Of a DNA stretch of 64,000 bases, positions 53,376-63,709 are shown piece by piece. The DNA is taken from NCBI RefSeq assembly GCF_001523745.2, contig NZ_CP013386.1, forward strand, positions 2,604,001 through 2,668,000, read 5' to 3'. The notes below the pieces were generated by a model, which was not told the origin of the DNA, made no database searches, and worked only from the letters and a program-made list of their open reading frames with translations. This DNA comes from Burkholderia mayonis (GTDB taxonomy: Bacteria > Pseudomonadota > Gammaproteobacteria > Burkholderiales > Burkholderiaceae). The position numbers were made by a program, and so were the translations under genes. How positions within the stretch are numbered: position 1 is the first letter of the stretch; each line of letters begins with the position of its first letter.

Positions 53376-53857
53376 TTCGAGAGCTCCTCAAGCAGCTGGT
53401 CGATCTTCTCGCGGCTCATGAAGCTGCACATTTTGTGATTGTTGAGCAGCAGCACCGGCGCATCGCCGCACGCGCCGAAGCACTCGCCTTCCTTCAGCGT
53501 GAACTTGCCGTCCGGCGTCGTTTCGCCGAAGTCGATGCCGAGCTTCTGCTTCAGATAGTCGGCCGTCGCTTCAGCGCCGCCGTGCGGCCCGAGCTGGCAC
53601 GGCAGGTTCGTGCAGAGCGTGATCTTGTGCGTGCCGACGGGCGCGAGCTCGTACATCGTGTAGAACGTCGCGACTTCCTGCACGGCGATGGCCGGCATGC
53701 CGAGATAATCCGCGACGAACTGCATCAGTTCGGGCGACAGCCAGCCATGCTCTTCCTGAGCGACGGCCAACGCCGACATCACAGCGGACTGTTTCTGATC
53801 GGCGGGATACTTCGCGATCGCTCGATCGATTTCTTTCAGGCCTTCAGCTGAGATCAT
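53372..53857 (-). CDS. nuoE: NADH-quinone oxidoreductase subunit E
   Basis: 161 residues, thioredoxin-like fold with cluster N1a. Cys ligands: CTNLPCQLG (about 86-91) and CFGACGDAP (about 127-131). N-terminal helical domain [22 protein letters not shown] 53857 is preferred; a TTG seven codons upstream is also possible. A 168-bp spacer separates it from nuoD, longer than other gaps in the operon. Confidence 0.95.
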   Translation of the reverse strand: MISAEGLKEIDRAIAKYPADQKQSAVMSALAVAQEEHGWLSPELMQFVADYLGMPAIAVQEVATFYTMYELAPVGTHKITLCTNLPCQLGPHGGAEATADYLKQKLGIDFGETTPDGKFTLKEGECFGACGDAPVLLLNNHKMCSFMSREKIDQLLEELSK

Positions 53858-54025
53858 TTTCAGACACGACTCTTTCAATTCCTACCGCACGAACAACCTG
53901 CCGCATGACCGATGCGGCAGACCTGGCGCTCACTGTTGACAGCTTGTTGCGACGGCGCGCCCGAGGCGCGCGCCGCGTGTGACTCGCCGCGCGCGGCCCG
54001 GCCGGGCAGGCGAGCGGCGCGACCG

Positions 54026-55279
54026 TCAGCGGTCGACTTCGCCGAACACGATGTCCTGCGTACCGATGATCGTGACGGCGTCGGCGATCATGTGCCCGCG
54101 CGCCATTTCGTCGAGCGCAGACAGATGGGCGTAGCCCGGTGCACGGATCTTGAGGCGATACGGCTTGTTTGCGCCGTCCGACACGAGATAGATGCCGAAC
54201 TCGCCCTTCGGGTGCTCGACGGCTGCATACGTCTCGCCTTCGGGCACGTGAAAACCTTCCGTGAAGAGCTTGAAATGGTGGATCAGATCCTCCATGTTCG
54301 TCTTCATGCCGACACGCGACGGCGCCGCGATCTTGTGATTGTCGGTGATCACGGGACCAGGATTCTTGCGAAGCCACTCAATACACTGTTTCGCAATACG
54401 CGTCGACTGGCGCATCTCCTCGACACGCACGAGATAACGGTCGTAGCAATCGCCGTTCACGCCGACCGGGATATCGAAGTCGAGGCGGTCGTACACCTCG
54501 TACGGCTGCTTCTTGCGCAGGTCCCATGCAATGCCGGAGCCGCGGATCATCGGCCCCGTCAGGCCGAGCTGCAGCGCACGTTCCGGCGTCACGACGCCGA
54601 TGCCGACGAGACGCTGCTTCCAGATCCGGTTGTCGGTCAGGAGCGTTTCGTATTCGTCGACGCACTTCGGGAAGCGCGTGAAGAAATCGTCGATGAAGTC
54701 AAGCACCGAGCCCTGGCGCGCTTCGTTCATCCTCGCGAGCGCCTTCTCGTTGCGGATCTTCGACGCCTTGTACTGCGGCATCGCATCCGGCAGATCGCGA
54801 TAGACGCCGCCCGGACGATAATACGCCGCGTGCATGCGCGCGCCGGACACCGCCTCGTACACGTCCATCAGGTCTTCGCGCTCGCGGAACGCATAGAGGA
54901 ACACCGCCATCGCGCCAACGTCGAGCGCGTGCGCGCCGATCCACATCAGGTGGTTCAGCACGCGCGTGATCTCGTCGAACAGCACGCGGATGTATTGCGC
55001 ACGCTCCGGCACGTCGATGCCGAGCAGCTTCTCGATCGCGAGCACGTAGCCGTGTTCGTTCACCATCATCGACACGTAGTCGAGACGGTCCATGTACGGC
55101 ACCGACTGGATGAACGTCTTGTTCTCGGCGAGCTTCTCGGTCGCGCGATGCAGAAGGCCGATGTGCGGATCGGCGCGCTGGATCACTTCGCCGTCGAGTT
55201 CGAGCACGAGGCGCAGCACGCCGTGCGCGGCCGGGTGCTGCGGACCGAAGTTGAGCGTGTAGTTCTTGATTTCAGCCAT
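54026..55279 (-). CDS. nuoD: NADH-quinone oxidoreductase subunit D
   Basis: 417 residues, 49-kDa-type subunit forming the quinone site with NuoB and NuoH. Landmarks: [23 protein letters not shown] (residues 7-29, read in two blocks: [12 protein letters not shown] and [11 protein letters not shown]), the HRG-like [13 protein letters not shown] segment and DIVFGEVDR at the C-terminus. ATG 55279 is canonical. 10 bp after nuoC. Confidence 0.96.
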   Translation of the reverse strand: MAEIKNYTLNFGPQHPAAHGVLRLVLELDGEVIQRADPHIGLLHRATEKLAENKTFIQSVPYMDRLDYVSMMVNEHGYVLAIEKLLGIDVPERAQYIRVLFDEITRVLNHLMWIGAHALDVGAMAVFLYAFREREDLMDVYEAVSGARMHAAYYRPGGVYRDLPDAMPQYKASKIRNEKALARMNEARQGSVLDFIDDFFTRFPKCVDEYETLLTDNRIWKQRLVGIGVVTPERALQLGLTGPMIRGSGIAWDLRKKQPYEVYDRLDFDIPVGVNGDCYDRYLVRVEEMRQSTRIAKQCIEWLRKNPGPVITDNHKIAAPSRVGMKTNMEDLIHHFKLFTEGFHVPEGETYAAVEHPKGEFGIYLVSDGANKPYRLKIRAPGYAHLSALDEMARGHMIADAVTIIGTQDIVFGEVDR

Positions 55280-55288
55280 GACGCCCTC

Positions 55289-55891
55289 TCAATGTTTCAG
55301 ACCGCCATAGCGGTCCTCGCGGATCACGCGCGGCGTGATTTCGCGCGGCTCGATCGTCACCGGCTGGTATACGACGCGCTTCTCTTCCGGGTCGTAACGC
55401 ATTTCGACATAGCCCGAAACCGGGAAGTCCTTGCGGAACGGATGGCCGATGAAGCCGTAGTCGGTGAGGATGCGTCGCAGGTCGGGGTGGCCTTCGAACA
55501 CGATGCCGTAGAGGTCGAATGCTTCGCGCTCGTACCAGTTCGCCGAGTTCCAGATGTCGACGACCGACGGCACGATCGGCAGATCGTCGTCCGGCGCGAA
55601 CACGCGCACGCGCAGACGCCAGTTGTTCGCGATCGACAGCAGGTGCAGGACAGCGGCAAAGCGCGGGCCGTCGTAAGCACCGTCGCCGTAGGTTTGATAG
55701 TCGACACCGCAGAGGTCGATCAACTGCTCGAAGCCGAGCGTGCGATCGTCGCGCAACGCTTTCGCGACTTCGAGATAATCGCTCGCCTTCACGACGAGCG
55801 TGAGCTCGCCAACCGCTTCTACGAGGCTCACCGCGCGCGCGCCGAGCGCGGCTTCGAGGTTCGCCTTGAGGGTCTCGATTTTGCTTGCCAT
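55289..55891 (-). CDS. nuoC: NADH-quinone oxidoreductase subunit C
   Basis: 200 residues, 30-kDa-type subunit, separate from NuoD as in most bacteria (fused in E. coli). Signature [26 protein letters not shown] (about 120-145, in parts [15 protein letters not shown] and HPDLRRIL). C-terminal [13 protein letters not shown] 55891 matches the family N-terminus; a longer in-frame extension upstream overlaps nuoB and is not used. Confidence 0.95.
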   Translation of the reverse strand: MASKIETLKANLEAALGARAVSLVEAVGELTLVVKASDYLEVAKALRDDRTLGFEQLIDLCGVDYQTYGDGAYDGPRFAAVLHLLSIANNWRLRVRVFAPDDDLPIVPSVVDIWNSANWYEREAFDLYGIVFEGHPDLRRILTDYGFIGHPFRKDFPVSGYVEMRYDPEEKRVVYQPVTIEPREITPRVIREDRYGGLKH

Positions 55892-55911
55892 GTTGTGGGG
55901 TGCTCGATGCT

Positions 55912-56391
55912 TTATTGACGGGCGATGGTGCTCGTGCGACGGATCTTCGCCTGCAGCTGGATCACGCCGTAGACGAGCGCCTCGGCAGTCGGCGGACAGC
56001 CCGGCACGTAGACGTCGACGGGCACGATCCGATCGCAGCCGCGCACCACCGAATACGAGTAATGGTAGTAGCCGCCGCCGTTCGCGCACGACCCCATCGA
56101 GATCACCCAGCGCGGCTCGGCCATCTGATCGTAGACGCGGCGCAGCGCGGGCGCCATCTTGTTGCAGAGCGTACCCGCGACGATCATCACATCGGATTGA
56201 CGCGGGCTGGGACGGAACACGACGCCGAACCGGTCGAGGTCGTAGCGGGCGGCTCCCGCATGCATCATTTCCACAGCGCAGCACGCGAGCCCAAACGTCA
56301 TCGGCCACAACGAGCCGGTACGCGTCCAGTTGATCAGCTTGTCAGCCGTCGTGGTGACAAACCCTTCCTTCAAGACCCCTTCGATACTCAT
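55912..56391 (-). CDS. nuoB: NADH-quinone oxidoreductase subunit B
   Basis: 159 residues; holds cluster N2, the last electron carrier before quinone. Cys ligands lie in [13 protein letters not shown] (about 35-47), GSCANGGG and [15 protein letters not shown] 56391 gives the conserved start [12 protein letters not shown]. 62 bp after nuoA. Confidence 0.96.
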
Positions 56392-56453
56392 TTGCTTTCC
56401 ACTCCAGACAGGCGGCGACGCGTGGCCGCCCATGCAAACCGGCGATTAGCCCG

Positions 56454-56813
56454 TCACTCCCAGTCGAGGCCGCCCTTCTTCCAGATATAGGCAAAGCCCA
56501 GCAGGAATTCGAGCAGGAAAATCATCATTGCGATGAAACCGGGCCAGCCGATCTCGCGCAGGGCGACGCCCCACGGAAACAGGAATGCGGTCTCGAGATC
56601 GAAGATGATGAACAGAATCGCAACGAGGTAGTAGCGCACGTCGAACTTCATGCGCGCGTCCTCGAACGCCTCGAAGCCGCACTCGTATGGCGCGTTCTTG
56701 TCGCTGTCGGGCTTGTTGGGACCGAGGATCTTGCCGATGCTGACCAGCGCTATACCTAAACCAGTGCCCACCAGGAGGAACAACAAGACGGGGTAATAGG
56801 CTGCGAGGTTCAA
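56454..56813 (-). CDS. nuoA: NADH-quinone oxidoreductase subunit A
   Basis: 119 residues, three membrane helices. Cytoplasmic loop [21 protein letters not shown] with the conserved Cys (read [12 protein letters not shown] and FDVRYY). First gene of the operon. The start codon is TTG at 56811-56813, with AGAGG about ten bases upstream; no ATG gives the family N-terminus MNLAAYYP. A rare start codon may limit its translation. Confidence 0.93.
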   Translation of the reverse strand: MNLAAYYPVLLFLLVGTGLGIALVSIGKILGPNKPDSDKNAPYECGFEAFEDARMKFDVRYYLVAILFIIFDLETAFLFPWGVALREIGWPGFIAMMIFLLEFLLGFAYIWKKGGLDWE

Positions 56814-56922
56814 GGCAATCCTCTATTGGTTGGTTCCAAGCGTTCCGGAGAATAACACCGATCCGGGGAAAGGATCATTTCGGACTACCGTAGAACCCAA
56901 GCTGAGCGCAAGGGTAGCCCAG

Positions 56923-56959
56923 AAATGAAAAATGCCAGCCACATGAAGCGGCTGGCATT
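56923..56959 (-). terminator. terminator after tRNA-Leu
   Basis: AATGCCAGCC / GGCTGGCATT stem with an eight- to nine-base loop, followed on the minus strand by TTTTTCATTT. It stops the secG/tRNA transcript, so nuoA needs its own promoter in 56814-56922. Confidence 0.88.
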
Positions 56960-56968
56960 GAGTAACTT

Positions 56969-57053
56969 TGGTGCCGACGGCGAGACTCGAACTCGCACAG
57001 CTTTCGCCACTACCCCCTCAAGATAGCGTGTCTACCAATTTCACCACGTCGGC
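56969..57053 (-). tRNA. tRNA-Leu (GAG)
   Basis: 85 nt with encoded CCA. The acceptor GCCGACG pairs with CGTCGGC. Anticodon loop TTGAGGG gives GAG. A long variable arm (TAGTGGCGAAAGCTGTG) is typical of Leu tRNAs. Decodes CUC and CUU. Confidence 0.96.
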
Positions 57054-57162
57054 ACTGCATGCAACCCGGGAAGAACTTTGCATCCCGCGAATCGCTTCAA
57101 GAATTAAATTCTAACCCGGCTCTTCAAATTGTTCAACGCACAAACGCGAAATTTTTGAAAAT

Positions 57163-57537
57163 TTATTTCGGCACATCCTGACCGGGCGCAGACGCGGCCG
57201 ACACGGCAGCCGGCGCGGACGCCGCAGGCGCTTGCGGCGCAGCAACCGACGACGCAGGCGCGGGAGCCGCGCCGAGCAGGCCGACCGACGGTGCCGACTT
57301 GTACGAACCGAGATACGTCAACGCGAGCGTCGCGACGAAGAAGATCGTCGCCAGGACCGCTGTCGTGCGTGACAGGAAATTTGCCGAGCCAGTCGCGCCG
57401 AAGAGACTGCCCGACGCACCGCTGCCGAACGCCGCGCCCATGTCGGCACCCTTGCCATGCTGCAGCAACACGAGGCCGATCACGCCGAGTGCGGACAGCA
57501 GTTGGACCACAATGATCAAGACTTTAAAATACGGCAT
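57163..57537 (-). CDS. secG: preprotein translocase subunit SecG
   Basis: 124 residues. Two membrane helices (LIIVVQLLSALGVIGLVLLQ at the N-terminus; TTAVLATIFFVATLALTYLG at about 55-75) with the conserved loop GKGADMGAAFGSGASGSLFGATG between them. C-terminal 40 residues are Ala/Pro/Ser-rich and likely disordered. Assists SecYE in protein export. It lies between tpiA and tRNA-Leu, as in many proteobacteria. Confidence 0.95.
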   Translation of the reverse strand: MPYFKVLIIVVQLLSALGVIGLVLLQHGKGADMGAAFGSGASGSLFGATGSANFLSRTTAVLATIFFVATLALTYLGSYKSAPSVGLLGAAPAPASSVAAPQAPAASAPAAVSAASAPGQDVPK

Positions 57538-57618
57538 ACATTCACCTGTTTGGTTTAAGCAACCGGCGCACCTGCCGGCTGCCCCGATATCCTTCGCGCG
57601 CTCGCGTTGTGCGAACGC

Positions 57619-58374
57619 CTACTGCGCTGCCCGGCAGATCGCCAGAAAATCCCCGCTCTTCAACGACGCGCCGCCGATCAGGCCGCCGTCGATGTCCGGC
57701 TGACCGAACAGCTCGGCCGCATTGTCGGCCTTCACGCTGCCGCCGTACAGCAGCGACACGTGCTCCGCCCCTTTCGCGGCAAGCCGTGCGCGCAGGAACG
57801 CGTGTACCTGCTGCGCCTGCTCGGCCGTCGCGCTCTTGCCCGTGCCGATCGCCCAGACCGGCTCGTACGCGACGACAATGCGCGCCGCGTCGTCCGCCGA
57901 CAACACCGCAAGCACTGCGTCGAGCTGCGCGCCGACGACCTGCTCGGTCGCCCCCGCTTCGCGCTCGGCGAGCGTCTCGCCAACGCAGACGACGGGCGTC
58001 AGGCCCGCGGCGAGCGCACGCTGCGCCTTCGTCGCGACGGCCTCGTTCGATTCGCCGTGATACGCACGGCGCTCCGAGTGCCCGACGATCGCGTAAGCCG
58101 CACCGAACTCCGCCACCATGCCGGCCGCGACTTCACCCGTGTAAGCGCCCTGCTCATGCGCGGATACGTCCTGCGAGCCCCACGCGACGCGACCGCCCTG
58201 GAGCTGCGCCTGCGCCTGCGCGAGATACGGGAACGGCACGCACACGCCGATGCCGACATTGTCGTGCACCGCCTGCGCGCCTTGCGCGACTTCGTTCAGC
58301 AATGCCTGGTTGCCACTCAAGCGACCGTGCATCTTCCAGTTGCCGATCACCCGCTTGATTCTTTGTTTCGACAT
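57619..58374 (-). CDS. tpiA: triosephosphate isomerase
   Basis: 251 residues, TIM barrel, interconverts dihydroxyacetone phosphate and glyceraldehyde-3-phosphate in glycolysis. Catalytic residues visible: Asn/Lys in IGNWKMHG (Lys near 13), His in AIVGHSERR (near 98) and Glu in [13 protein letters not shown] (near 170). The phosphate-gripping [12 protein letters not shown] is near 210. ATG 58374 gives the usual N-terminus. secG follows 81 bp downstream. Confidence 0.96.
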   Translation of the reverse strand: MSKQRIKRVIGNWKMHGRLSGNQALLNEVAQGAQAVHDNVGIGVCVPFPYLAQAQAQLQGGRVAWGSQDVSAHEQGAYTGEVAAGMVAEFGAAYAIVGHSERRAYHGESNEAVATKAQRALAAGLTPVVCVGETLAEREAGATEQVVGAQLDAVLAVLSADDAARIVVAYEPVWAIGTGKSATAEQAQQVHAFLRARLAAKGAEHVSLLYGGSVKADNAAELFGQPDIDGGLIGGASLKSGDFLAICRAAQ

Positions 58375-58478
58375 CGTTTGTCTCGTCGTTGACGCGCCGA
58401 AGCCGGGCGTCGTGTTCATCTGGCGAAGCGAACCCGCGATTTTACTGCGGCGCTCTAGAACCGGTCAAACCACGGGTG

Positions 58479-59498
58479 TCAAGCGTTCGCACCCCAATCG
58501 AGCATGATCTTGCCGACGTGCTCGCTGCTTTCCATCAGCGCATGCGCGTCCGACGCCTGCGCGGCCGGCAGCACGCGGTATATGACGGGCTTCACGCGTC
58601 CGTCCTCGATGAGCGGCCACACGTGCTCCTTCAGCTGCGCGGCGATGCGCGCCTTGAACTCGACGGGACGCGGCCGCAGCGTCGAGCCCGTGACCGTCAG
58701 ACGACGGCGCAGGATCTCGCCCAGATTGATCTCCGATTTCGCACCGCCGAGAAGCGCGATCACGACGAGCCGGCCGCCGTCGGCGAGCGCCGTCAACTCG
58801 CGAGGCACGTACGCGCCCGCGACCATGTCGAGAATCACGTCGACGCCGCGGTCGTGCGTCAGCGATTTCACGACTTCGACGAAATCCTCAGTCTTGTAGT
58901 TGATCGCGCGCTCCGCGCCGAGCTGCTCGCATGCGCGGCACTTGTCGTCGGTGCCCGCCGTCGCGAACACGCGAAAGCCGAGCGCATGCGCGATCTGGAT
59001 CGCCGTCACGCCAATGCCGCTCGAGCCGCCCTGCACTAGAAACGTTTCCTGCGCACCGCCCTCGCCCGCCCCCAGTTGCGCGCGATCGAACACATTGCTC
59101 CATACCGTGAAGAACGTCTCGGGCAGCGATGCGGCCTCGACGTCGGTCAGCCCCTTCGGCGCCGGCAGGCACTGCGCGAGCGGCGCGGCCACGTACTCGG
59201 CATAGCCGCCGCCCGCGAGCAGCGCGCAGACGCGGTCGCCGAGCTTCAGGCCGAACGGGTTCGTCGCGAGGTCGGAAAGGTCGCCGCCGACGATCTCGCC
59301 GGCGACCTCGAGGCCCGGCAGATCCGACGCGCCGGGCGGCGGCGCATAAGCGCCCTTTCTCTGGAACACGTCCGGACGGTTGACGCCGGACGCCGCCACC
59401 TTGATCAGCACCTCGCCGCGCTTCGGTTCCGGCTGCGGGCGCTCCGTCAGCTTCAGCACGTCGGGCGCGCCGAATTCGGTGATTTCGATCGCTTTCAT
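58479..59498 (-). CDS. NAD(P)H-quinone oxidoreductase, zinc-free MDR family
   Basis: 339 residues, medium-chain dehydrogenase/reductase of the PIG3/QOR type. N-terminal GroES-like domain (MKAIEITEFGAPDVLKL; SGVNRPDVFQRKG), Rossmann domain with FLVQGGSSGIGVTAIQIAHALG (NADP binding; read QGGSSGIGVTAIQIA) and INYKTEDFVEVVK. The zinc ligands of alcohol dehydrogenases are absent. It probably reduces quinones one electron at a time and may counter oxidative stress. ATG 59498 begins the family N-terminus. Confidence 0.9.
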   Translation of the reverse strand: MKAIEITEFGAPDVLKLTERPQPEPKRGEVLIKVAASGVNRPDVFQRKGAYAPPPGASDLPGLEVAGEIVGGDLSDLATNPFGLKLGDRVCALLAGGGYAEYVAAPLAQCLPAPKGLTDVEAASLPETFFTVWSNVFDRAQLGAGEGGAQETFLVQGGSSGIGVTAIQIAHALGFRVFATAGTDDKCRACEQLGAERAINYKTEDFVEVVKSLTHDRGVDVILDMVAGAYVPRELTALADGGRLVVIALLGGAKSEINLGEILRRRLTVTGSTLRPRPVEFKARIAAQLKEHVWPLIEDGRVKPVIYRVLPAAQASDAHALMESSEHVGKIMLDWGANA

Positions 59499-59614
59499 GC
59501 ACGTCGCTCCCAGAGCGTGACGGGTTTGCGCGCGCGATGCGCGCCCCGCAAACCGGTCCATCCTATGAAAAAACGGCCGGCGCGCATTCGCGCTGCCGGC
59601 CGTTTCATCGCCGC

Positions 59615-61756
59615 TTACTGCTGCGGCGGCGTATCCGACTGACCCGCCGCTTCGTTCAGCAGCGCCTTCGCCGACAGACGCACGCGTCCCTTCTCGTCCG
59701 TCTGGATCACCTTGACCTTCACCTGCTGACCTTCCTTCAGGTAGTCGTTGATGTCCTTCACCCGCTCGTTGACGATTTCCGAGATGTGCAGCAGGCCGTC
59801 CTTGCCTGGCAGCAGGTTCACGATTGCACCGAAATCGAGCAGCTTCAGCACCGTGCCCTCATACACCTGGCCGACTTCGATCTCGGCCGTGATGTTCTCG
59901 ATGCGCTTCTTCGCTTCGGCCATGCCTTCGCTGTTCGTGCTCGCGATCGTCACGACGCCGTCGTCCGAGATGTCGATCGTCGTGCCGGTTTCCTCGGTCA
60001 GCGCGCGGATCACCGAGCCGCCCTTGCCGATCACGTCGCGGATCTTTTCCGGGTTGATCTTGATCGTAATCATGCGCGGCGCGAATTCGGACAGTTGCGT
60101 GTTCGCACCTGCGACCGCTTCCTTCATCTTGCCGAGGATGTGCATGCGGCCTTCCTTCGCCTGCGCGAGCGCAACCTGCATGATTTCCTTCGTGATGCCC
60201 TGGATCTTGATGTCCATCTGCAGCGCCGTCACGCCATCTGCCGTACCGGCCACCTTGAAGTCCATGTCGCCGAGGTGATCTTCGTCGCCGAGGATGTCGG
60301 TCAGCACCGCGAACTTGTTGCCTTCGAGAATCAGGCCCATCGCGATGCCCGCGACGTGCGCCTTCATCGGCACGCCTGCGTCCATCAGCGCGAGGCAGCC
60401 GCCGCACACCGACGCCATCGACGACGAACCGTTCGACTCGGTGATTTCCGACACGACGCGGATCGAGTAGCCGAATTCGTCTGCGCTCGGCAGGCACGCG
60501 ACGAGCGCGCGCTTCGCGAGGCGGCCGTGGCCGATTTCGCGGCGCTTCGGCGAACCGACGCGGCCCGTTTCGCCGGTCGCGAACGGAGGCATGTTGTAGT
60601 GGAGCATGAAGCGTTCGCGGTATTCGCCTTCGAGCGCGTCGATGATCTGCTCGTCACCCTTGGTGCCGAGCGTCGCGACGACGAGCGCCTGCGTCTCGCC
60701 GCGCGTGAAGAGCGCCGAGCCGTGCGTGCGCGGCAGCACGCCCGTGCGGATCTCGATCGGGCGCACGGTGCGCGTGTCGCGGCCGTCGATGCGCGGCTCG
60801 CCGTTCAGGATCTGCGAGCGAACGATCTTCGCTTCGAGATCGAACAGGATATTGCCGACCGTCGCCGAATCGGCGGCTTCGGCGTTCGACGCCGCCGATT
60901 CTTCCGCGAGCTTCGCGGTAGCGGCTGCGTAGACTGCCTTCAGCTTCGTCGAGCGCGACTGCTTTTCGCGGATCTGGTAGGCTGCCTGCAGGTCGGCTTG
61001 CGCGAGCTCGGTCACGCGCGCGATCAGCGCTTCGTTCTTGGCAGCCGGCTGCCAGTCCCACTCGGGCTTGCCGCCTTCGCGCACGAGTTCGTGAATCGCG
61101 TCGATCGCCTTTTGCATCTGCTCGTGGCCGAACACCACGGCGCCCAGCATCACGTCTTCCGGCAGTTGCTCGGCTTCCGACTCGACCATCAGCACGGCAC
61201 GCTCCGTGCCCGCGACGACGAGGTCGAGGCGCGACGCCTTGATCTGCTCGCGCGTCGGGTTCAGCACGTATTCGTTGTCGATGTACGCGACGCGCGCGGC
61301 GCCGACCGGGCCGTTGAACGGCAGCCCCGACACGGCGAGCGCAGCCGACGCGCCGATGAGCGCCGGGATATCGGCCGGGACTTCCGGGTTCACCGACAGC
61401 ACGTGGATCACGACCTGCACTTCGTTATAAAAACCTTCCGGGAAGAGCGGGCGCAGCGGACGGTCGATGAGACGCGACGTCAGCGTCTCGTGCTCCGACG
61501 GACGGCCTTCGCGGCGGAAGAAGCCGCCCGGAATCTTGCCGGCCGAGTAGGTCTTTTCGATGTAGTCGACGGTGAGCGGGAAAAAGTCCTGGCCCGGCTT
61601 CGCCGACTTCGCGCCGACGACCGTCGCGAGGACGACGGTGTCCTCGATGTCGACGAGCACGGCGCCGCTAGCCTGGCGCGCGATCTCGCCGGTTTCGAGG
61701 CGCACCTTGTGCTGGCCCCACTGGAATTCCTTCACGACTTTGTTGAACAGAGACAT
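59615..61756 (-). CDS. pnp: polynucleotide phosphorylase
   Basis: 713 residues, standard length. Two RNase PH domains (the first about 12-140; the second from about 310 with [19 protein letters not shown]), separated by a helical linker. KH domain with [16 protein letters not shown] (about 560-575), then S1 domain with [20 protein letters not shown] (about 630-650). Degrades RNA 3' to 5' by phosphorolysis and can polymerise nucleotides. ATG 61756 has GGAG upstream. rpsO lies upstream with a terminator between, the arrangement known in E. coli. Confidence 0.96.
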   Translation of the reverse strand: MSLFNKVVKEFQWGQHKVRLETGEIARQASGAVLVDIEDTVVLATVVGAKSAKPGQDFFPLTVDYIEKTYSAGKIPGGFFRREGRPSEHETLTSRLIDRPLRPLFPEGFYNEVQVVIHVLSVNPEVPADIPALIGASAALAVSGLPFNGPVGAARVAYIDNEYVLNPTREQIKASRLDLVVAGTERAVLMVESEAEQLPEDVMLGAVVFGHEQMQKAIDAIHELVREGGKPEWDWQPAAKNEALIARVTELAQADLQAAYQIREKQSRSTKLKAVYAAATAKLAEESAASNAEAADSATVGNILFDLEAKIVRSQILNGEPRIDGRDTRTVRPIEIRTGVLPRTHGSALFTRGETQALVVATLGTKGDEQIIDALEGEYRERFMLHYNMPPFATGETGRVGSPKRREIGHGRLAKRALVACLPSADEFGYSIRVVSEITESNGSSSMASVCGGCLALMDAGVPMKAHVAGIAMGLILEGNKFAVLTDILGDEDHLGDMDFKVAGTADGVTALQMDIKIQGITKEIMQVALAQAKEGRMHILGKMKEAVAGANTQLSEFAPRMITIKINPEKIRDVIGKGGSVIRALTEETGTTIDISDDGVVTIASTNSEGMAEAKKRIENITAEIEVGQVYEGTVLKLLDFGAIVNLLPGKDGLLHISEIVNERVKDINDYLKEGQQVKVKVIQTDEKGRVRLSAKALLNEAAGQSDTPPQQ

Positions 61757-61992
61757 GGTCGCTCCTTTCGTTCTATGACTGGATCGCCGTGCGCGGACGA
61801 AGCCGGCATGGCGGCGGCGCGACCGGGCCACATGGGAAGAGGTGTGTTTTTTATGCCATTCCAGCGCCGTGCTCGCCGCTCGGCGTCGAGCGGGACGCGA
61901 ACAGCGCGCTGGAATGACACAAAGCTCAACCCTTGTGCGCCTGGCCGGTTGTGGGCTTCGACAGCCCGACGGCATGCATCGTGCGTGCCGCG

Positions 61993-62033
61993 AAAAAACA
62001 AAATGCCTGTATCAGCAGACTGACACAGGCATC
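61993..62033 (-). terminator. rpsO terminator / rpsO-pnp intercistronic hairpin
   Basis: The minus strand reads GATGCCTGTGTCAG ... CTGATACAGGCATTTTGTTTTTT: a 13-14 bp stem with a run of T. It partly ends the rpsO transcript before pnp, as in E. coli. Confidence 0.9.
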
Positions 62034-62058
62034 TTGCTGGAGGCGAGCAACGCCCCGC

Positions 62059-62328
62059 TTACTTACGCAGACCCAGCTTCTCGATCAGCGCGCGGTAACG
62101 GTCGGCATCCTTGCCCTTGAGGTAGTCGAGCAGCTTGCGGCGGCGGCTCACCATGCGCAGCAGGCCGCGGCGGCTGTGGTGATCCTTCGCGTGGGTCTTG
62201 AAGTGACCCGTCAGTTCCGTGATGCGCGCCGTCAGCAGCGCGACCTGCACTTCGGGCGAGCCCGTGTCGTTGGCGCCGCGCGCGAACTGAGCAACAACTT
62301 CCGACTTCTTGATATCAGCAACAGACAT
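62059..62328 (-). CDS. rpsO: 30S ribosomal protein S15
   Basis: 89 residues, the family's exact length. Conserved [16 protein letters not shown] (about 21-36), [29 protein letters not shown] (about 42-70, shown as [12 protein letters not shown] and RRRKLLDYL). Binds 16S rRNA early in 30S assembly. ATG 62328 is followed by [11 protein letters not shown]. It is the first gene of the rpsO-pnp unit. Confidence 0.97.
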
Positions 62329-62434
62329 TTGATTTCCTTTCGACTGAACAGGCGGACACGGAAGAACGGCCGTGCCGTGATTTACAACCGGCGCGCATTG
62401 TAGCACAAGTCACCCTGCCGGCGAACCCCGCCTT

Positions 62435-63709
62435 TCACGGGCGTTTCATACGGCATTCAGCGGAAGCCGCGCCCTGCGCGGGCGGCAGCTCGAGCACCGT
62501 CCGGAAGCCGTAACCCGACCCCGCGTTGTCGAAGCGCACGCCACGCGCGCCCACGCGATCCATCTCGATCACGTAAAGGGGTTGGATCAATTGGTGGTCG
62601 GCCGCGCGCATCTGCGCCTGGTGGAAGCCGTCGTCGTAGCGCATCCCCTCGAGCGCCTTCGCGACCGCGACTGGATCGGCCGAGCCCGCGCGCGCCATCG
62701 CCGCGGCCAGCATCTCGATCATCAGACTCATCCGTCGCACCGGATAGTCGTCCTGCGGCGTCGGGAAGCGCGCGCGGAATGCGCGGTAGAACGCGTCGGA
62801 CTGCGCGCCGCCCGCATTCGGATGCCAGTCGGCGACCGCGAGCACACGCTTCACGCCCGCGTCGCCGAGCGCGGCAGGCGCGTCCAGGCTGTTGCCGTAG
62901 AACGTGTAGAACTTCGTCGCGAGCCCCTGCTCGCGCGCCGCACGCACGAGCAGCGTCAGATCGTTGCCCCAGTTGCCCGTCACGACCGCATCCGCGCCGC
63001 TCGCGCGAATCTTCGCGACGTACGGCGAGAAATCTTTCACGCGTCCGATCGGATGGAATTCGTCGCCCACGATCGCGATGTCCGGCCGCCGCGCCGTCAA
63101 CGCGGCGCGAGCGAGCGTGCTGACGTCGTGCCCGAAGCTGTAGTCCTGGTTCAGCAGATAGACCTTCCTGACTGCGCGATCGCGCGCGAGCACGTCGGCG
63201 AGCGCGTCCATCCGCATGCCTGCGTGCGCGTCGAAGCGGAAGTGCCAGAAGCTGCAGCCGCGGTCCGTCAGCGCGGGATCGTCGGCCGAATAGTTGAGGA
63301 ACAGCGCGCGATGCTCGGGATCGCGCGCGTTCTGCTTGTCGAGCGCGGCGACGAGCGCCGCGGCGACGGCCGAGCCGTTGCCCTGTGCGACAAAGCCGAT
63401 CCCCTTGTCGGTCGCGGCGCGCAACTGGACGAGCGCCTCCTCGACGCCGCCCTTGCTGTCGAGCACGACGAGCTCGAGCGGATGGGCGCCGTCGCGCAGC
63501 CGCACGCCGCCCTGCGCATTGACGCGCTCGACGCCGAAGCGCAAATTGCGCTCGACCGCCGCGCCCGCATTCGCGAACGGTCCCGACATCCCCTCGACGA
63601 GCGCGATCCGGATCGGCTCGCCCGCCGCGCCGGCCTGCGCGGGTGACAGCATCGTCAATGAGAGCGCTGCCGAGGCAGCGGCGGCAAAACGCATCCAATG
63701 GAAAGACAT
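62435..63709 (-). CDS. ABC transporter substrate-binding protein, branched-chain amino acid type
   Basis: 424 residues. Signal peptide: MRFAAAASAALSLTMLSPAQA-G, so periplasmic. The mature protein begins IRIALVEGMSGPFANAG, the Leu/Ile/Val-binding family pattern (type I periplasmic fold). Two lobes: 30-160 and 160-400, with YLLNQDYSFGHDVSTLARAA and ADAVVTGNWGNDLTLLVRAA in the ligand cleft region. The natural ligand could be amino acids, amides or aromatic acids. No permease gene is seen within the window, but the region to the right is cut off. Confidence 0.85.
   Translation of the reverse strand: MSFHWMRFAAAASAALSLTMLSPAQAGAAGEPIRIALVEGMSGPFANAGAAVERNLRFGVERVNAQGGVRLRDGAHPLELVVLDSKGGVEEALVQLRAATDKGIGFVAQGNGSAVAAALVAALDKQNARDPEHRALFLNYSADDPALTDRGCSFWHFRFDAHAGMRMDALADVLARDRAVRKVYLLNQDYSFGHDVSTLARAALTARRPDIAIVGDEFHPIGRVKDFSPYVAKIRASGADAVVTGNWGNDLTLLVRAAREQGLATKFYTFYGNSLDAPAALGDAGVKRVLAVADWHPNAGGAQSDAFYRAFRARFPTPQDDYPVRRMSLMIEMLAAAMARAGSADPVAVAKALEGMRYDDGFHQAQMRAADHQLIQPLYVIEMDRVGARGVRFDNAGSGYGFRTVLELPPAQGAASAECRMKRP

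Noticed and set aside
59537..62023. 828-codon plus-strand open frame opposite pnp
   Set aside because: Shadow of pnp; Arg/Asp/His-rich and without domains.
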